Shown: piece after piece, positions 61,648 through 64,000 of the stretch
How the letters are laid out: each line of letters starts with the position of its first letter
Position numbering within the stretch: the first letter of the stretch is position 1
Assembly (NCBI GenBank): GCA_002356455.1
Contig: AP017968.1
Span: 186,001-250,000, forward strand
DNA from: Fusobacterium varium
Lineage (GTDB): Bacteria; Fusobacteriota; Fusobacteriia; Fusobacteriales; Fusobacteriaceae
DNA length: 64,000 bases
Direction: 5' to 3'
The notes under the pieces: model-generated
The model's database searches: none
Seen by the model: the letters and a program-made list of their open reading frames with translations, nothing else
Told to the model about the DNA's origin: nothing
Program-made: the position numbers and the translations under genes

Positions 61648-62103
61648 ATGATATATGGTGAAATAAAAGATTTGAACCAATATAAGGGAATATCTAAAAA
61701 TCTTGATAAAGCAATAGAATATATATTAAATGAAGAGTATAAAAAAGGAATTCCAGGGAAAAATATTATAGATGGAGATAATCTATATTTTAATTATCCA
61801 GACTGTGCAATAACAAAAGAGGTAAAAGAAGGATTTCTTGAAGGACATAAAAAATATATAGATATACATATAGTAATATCTGGGGAAGAGAATCTGGGGT
61901 ACACTCCACGTTCAGAAGTAAAAGTAAAAAAGGAATATGATTCAGAAGGTGATTATGAATTATATGAAGGAACATTAAAAAATATATTTCATGTGACAAA
62001 AGATAGATTTATAATGTTTTTTCCAGATGAACCTCACATGGCACTGCTTAAAGTGGAAGAAATAAAGAAGATAACAAAGGTAATATTTAAAGTATTAGTT
62101 TAA
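61648..62103 (+). CDS. nanQ: YhcH/YjgK/YiaL family protein (sialic acid anomerase NanQ-type)
   Basis: A 151-residue protein of the DUF386 beta-barrel fold. Visible motifs include EGHKKYIDIHIVISGEENLGY (with the metal-binding His of the family) and FPDEPHMALL near the end. The E. coli homologue in the nan operon (YhcH/NanQ) speeds the opening of sialic acid rings in the cytosol; first gene after operator copy 3. Starts after AAAGGAAGAAAAT. Confidence 0.85.
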   Translation: MIYGEIKDLNQYKGISKNLDKAIEYILNEEYKKGIPGKNIIDGDNLYFNYPDCAITKEVKEGFLEGHKKYIDIHIVISGEENLGYTPRSEVKVKKEYDSEGDYELYEGTLKNIFHVTKDRFIMFFPDEPHMALLKVEEIKKITKVIFKVLV

Positions 62104-62147
62104 TTCTAAGTAAATAATAAAAAAATAAAATATATCGGGAGGAACAA

Positions 62148-63020
62148 ATGAAAGGAATATTTTCAGCTTTAATGGTACCATATAATGAGGATGGATCTAT
62201 AAATGAAAAAGGATTAAGAGAGATAGTAAGACATAATATTGATAATATGAAAGTTGATGGATTATATGTAGGTGGAAGTACTGGAGAAAATTTTATGATT
62301 TCTACAGAAGAAAAGAAAAGAGTATTTGAAATAGCTATAGATGAAGCTAAGGATCAAGTACAGCTTATAGCTCAAGTAGGGAGTATCAATGTATTTGAAT
62401 CAGTGGAATTAGGTAAATATGCAACTAAATTAGGGTATAAATGTCTTTCTGCTGTAACACCATTTTACTATAAATTTAGTTTTGAAGAAATTAAAGAATA
62501 CTATTTCACAATAGTAAGAGAAACTGGAAATAATATGATTATTTATTCTATTCCATTTTTAACTGGAGTTAATATGTCTGTTGCTCAATTTGGAGAGTTA
62601 TTTGCTAATGAGAAAATAATTGGAGTTAAATTTACAGCTGGAGATTTCTTTTTATTAGAAAGAATGAGAAAAGCTTATCCAAACAAATTAATTCTTGCAG
62701 GATTTGACGAAATGCTTTTACCAGCAGCAGTTCTTGGAATTGATGGAGCAATTGGAAGTACTTATAATGTAAATGGATTAAGAGCAAAAGAAATATTCAG
62801 ACTTGCAAAAGAAGGGAAAATTGCTGAAGCTTTGGAAATACAGCATGTAACAAATGATCTTATTGAAGGAATTTTGGCAAATGGATTATATGGAACTATC
62901 AAGGAAATAATGAAACTTCAAGGAGTAGATGCAGGATATTGCAGAAGACCTATGGCGAAAGTTACTCCTGAACAAGTGGCTGGAGCTAAAGTTCTTTTTG
63001 ATAAATACCTTGCTAAATAA
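62148..63020 (+). CDS. nanA: N-acetylneuraminate lyase
   Basis: A 290-residue class I aldolase of the DHDPS/NAL family that cleaves Neu5Ac to ManNAc and pyruvate. The substrate GSTGEN motif (YVGGSTGENFMI) and catalytic Lys (IGVKFTAGDFF) with Tyr in NMIIYSIPF are present; the GVKFT core distinguishes NAL from DapA (usually GIKEA). Starts after GGGAGGAACAA. Second gene of the nanQ-nanA-nanE transcript. Confidence 0.95.
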   Translation: MKGIFSALMVPYNEDGSINEKGLREIVRHNIDNMKVDGLYVGGSTGENFMISTEEKKRVFEIAIDEAKDQVQLIAQVGSINVFESVELGKYATKLGYKCLSAVTPFYYKFSFEEIKEYYFTIVRETGNNMIIYSIPFLTGVNMSVAQFGELFANEKIIGVKFTAGDFFLLERMRKAYPNKLILAGFDEMLLPAAVLGIDGAIGSTYNVNGLRAKEIFRLAKEGKIAEALEIQHVTNDLIEGILANGLYGTIKEIMKLQGVDAGYCRRPMAKVTPEQVAGAKVLFDKYLAK

Positions 63021-63047
63021 TTACTCTTAGAGAAAGGTGGTATTGTA

Positions 63048-63722
63048 ATGAATAGATTGGAAAAAGTAAAGGGAAAACTTATTGTTTCATGTCAGGCTTT
63101 AGAAGATGAACCTCTTCATAGTTCTTTCATAATGGGAAAAATGGCCTATGCAGCATTAATTGGTGGAGCTTCTGGAATAAGAGCTAATACTGTGCCAGAT
63201 ATTCAGGAAATTAAGAAAAATGTCGATCTTCCAATTATTGGAATAATCAAACATCAATATGGAGATAATCAGGTATATATAACTCCTACAATGAAAGAAA
63301 TAGATGCTTTGGCTATAGAAGGTGTAGAAATTATAGCTTTAGATGGAACAAAGAGAGAGAGACCAGATGGAAATACATTGGAAAATCTTATGAAAGAAGC
63401 TAAAATTAAATATCCAAATCAATTATTTATGGCAGACATATCTTCAGTGGAAGAAGCTATTGAGGCAGAAAGAGTAGGATTTGATATAGTAGGAACTACT
63501 TTAGTAGGATATACAGAATATACAAAAGGAAATGATCCATTAACAGAGTTAGAAAAAGTTATAAAGGCCGTTACTGTACCTGTAATAGGAGAAGGAAATA
63601 TTGATACTCCTGTAAAAGCGAAAAAGGCTTTAGAGCTGGGAGCATATGCAGTGGTAGTTGGTGGAGCTATAACCAGACCTCAACAAATTACAAAGAAATT
63701 TGTAACAGAAATGGAAAATTAA
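63048..63722 (+). CDS. nanE: N-acylglucosamine-6-phosphate 2-epimerase
   Basis: A 224-residue TIM barrel that converts ManNAc-6-P to GlcNAc-6-P. Features: [59 protein letters not shown] (catalytic Lys region), [17 protein letters not shown], and [14 protein letters not shown]. Starts after GAGAAAGGTGGTATTGTA. The product would feed NagA/NagB, which are not in this window. A terminator follows. Confidence 0.95.
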   Translation: MNRLEKVKGKLIVSCQALEDEPLHSSFIMGKMAYAALIGGASGIRANTVPDIQEIKKNVDLPIIGIIKHQYGDNQVYITPTMKEIDALAIEGVEIIALDGTKRERPDGNTLENLMKEAKIKYPNQLFMADISSVEEAIEAERVGFDIVGTTLVGYTEYTKGNDPLTELEKVIKAVTVPVIGEGNIDTPVKAKKALELGAYAVVVGGAITRPQQITKKFVTEMEN

Positions 63723-63730
63723 AAAATAAA

Positions 63731-63806
63731 GAAAGAGCTATTTTATAACAACTTTAAATCTTAGATAGTTAAGATGAAAGTACAATACATTTTAGCTCTT
63801 TTTTAT
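63731..63806 (+). terminator. Terminator after nanE
   Basis: AAAGAGCTA (63732-63740) and TAGCTCTTT (63793-63801), with an inner ATCTTA / TAAGAT pair, followed by T residues. The rest of the window (to 64000) is A/T-rich without a gene. Confidence 0.75.
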
Positions 63807-64000
63807 AATTTATAAAATATTAAATATTAAAAAAATAAAATTACAGATAGTTATGATATAGAGCATTAAGTTATATTTAAATATTTTAAATATTTCTTAA
63901 TTTCTTGACTTTAAATTATATATAAGCTAAAATATTACTGGTATTAAAGAATATTTTTATTTCTTAAAATTATAAAATAATATTATAAATTATTTTTTAG

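Overview
The window is a low-G+C chromosomal segment from a Fusobacterium, probably of the F. varium / F. ulcerans / F. mortiferum type rather than F. nucleatum. The evidence is the 16S rRNA sequence, the very A/T-rich code with AGA/GGA codon preference, Gram-negative outer-membrane features (a porin-like beta-barrel, a GT9 heptosyltransferase-type enzyme) alongside Firmicute-like gene orders, and a TRAP-type sialic acid operon. The species is an inference.

Layout. 1-4205: pyruvate formate-lyase (5' end outside the window), a relic of a xenobiotic acetyltransferase, the PFL-activating enzyme and tsaD. 4299-9628: an RpiR regulator, an ion-transporter-superfamily permease, a nitrilase-family amidase, a cytosolic beta-lactamase-fold hydrolase and an M20 amidohydrolase; this looks like a catabolic locus for an unidentified amide. 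9685-14112 (minus strand): a DUF975 membrane protein, a GT9 glycosyltransferase and a two-component system. 14496-21275: a siroheme nitrite/sulfite reductase, a PQQ-type sugar dehydrogenase, a DUF4846 protein, a LysE exporter, and two exported proteins on the minus strand (flavodoxin-like and carboxypeptidase-regulatory-like). 21479-27371: DUF1694, murA, rlmB, a SigH-like sigma factor and leuS.

27372-30083 is a poorly coding stretch with a broken IS91-like transposase, followed by one complete rRNA operon (16S, 23S, 5S, no spacer tRNA). The transcription/translation block follows: rpmG, tRNA-Trp, secE, nusG, rplK, rplA, rplJ, rplL, rpoB, rpoC, then yicC, remA, gmk, rpoZ and apbE. Next are a membrane pyrophosphatase, a phosphoribosyltransferase-like protein and a porin-like protein on the minus strand.

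53600-63722 is the sialic acid (nan) locus: a decayed gene block, nanM, a LacI regulator, siaP, fused siaQM, a CE7-type esterase, nanK, nanQ, nanA and nanE. Three promoters share an identical architecture: TTGACA, 17 nt, a -10 hexamer, 8 nt, then the 14-bp near-palindrome TGWWCACGMGAACA. They lie upstream of the decayed block/nanM, the lacI-TRAP-nanK operon and the nanQ-nanA-nanE operon. The genes together cover mutarotation and anomerisation of sialic acid, uptake, possible O-deacetylation, aldol cleavage to ManNAc, phosphorylation and epimerisation to GlcNAc-6-P.

The best candidates for something not yet described are the amide-catabolism-like cluster at 4.3-9.6 kb, the LacI regulon with its CE7 esterase, and the structured but non-coding 0.9 kb at 27.4-28.4 kb. 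All functional statements are from reading sequence; no database search was run.
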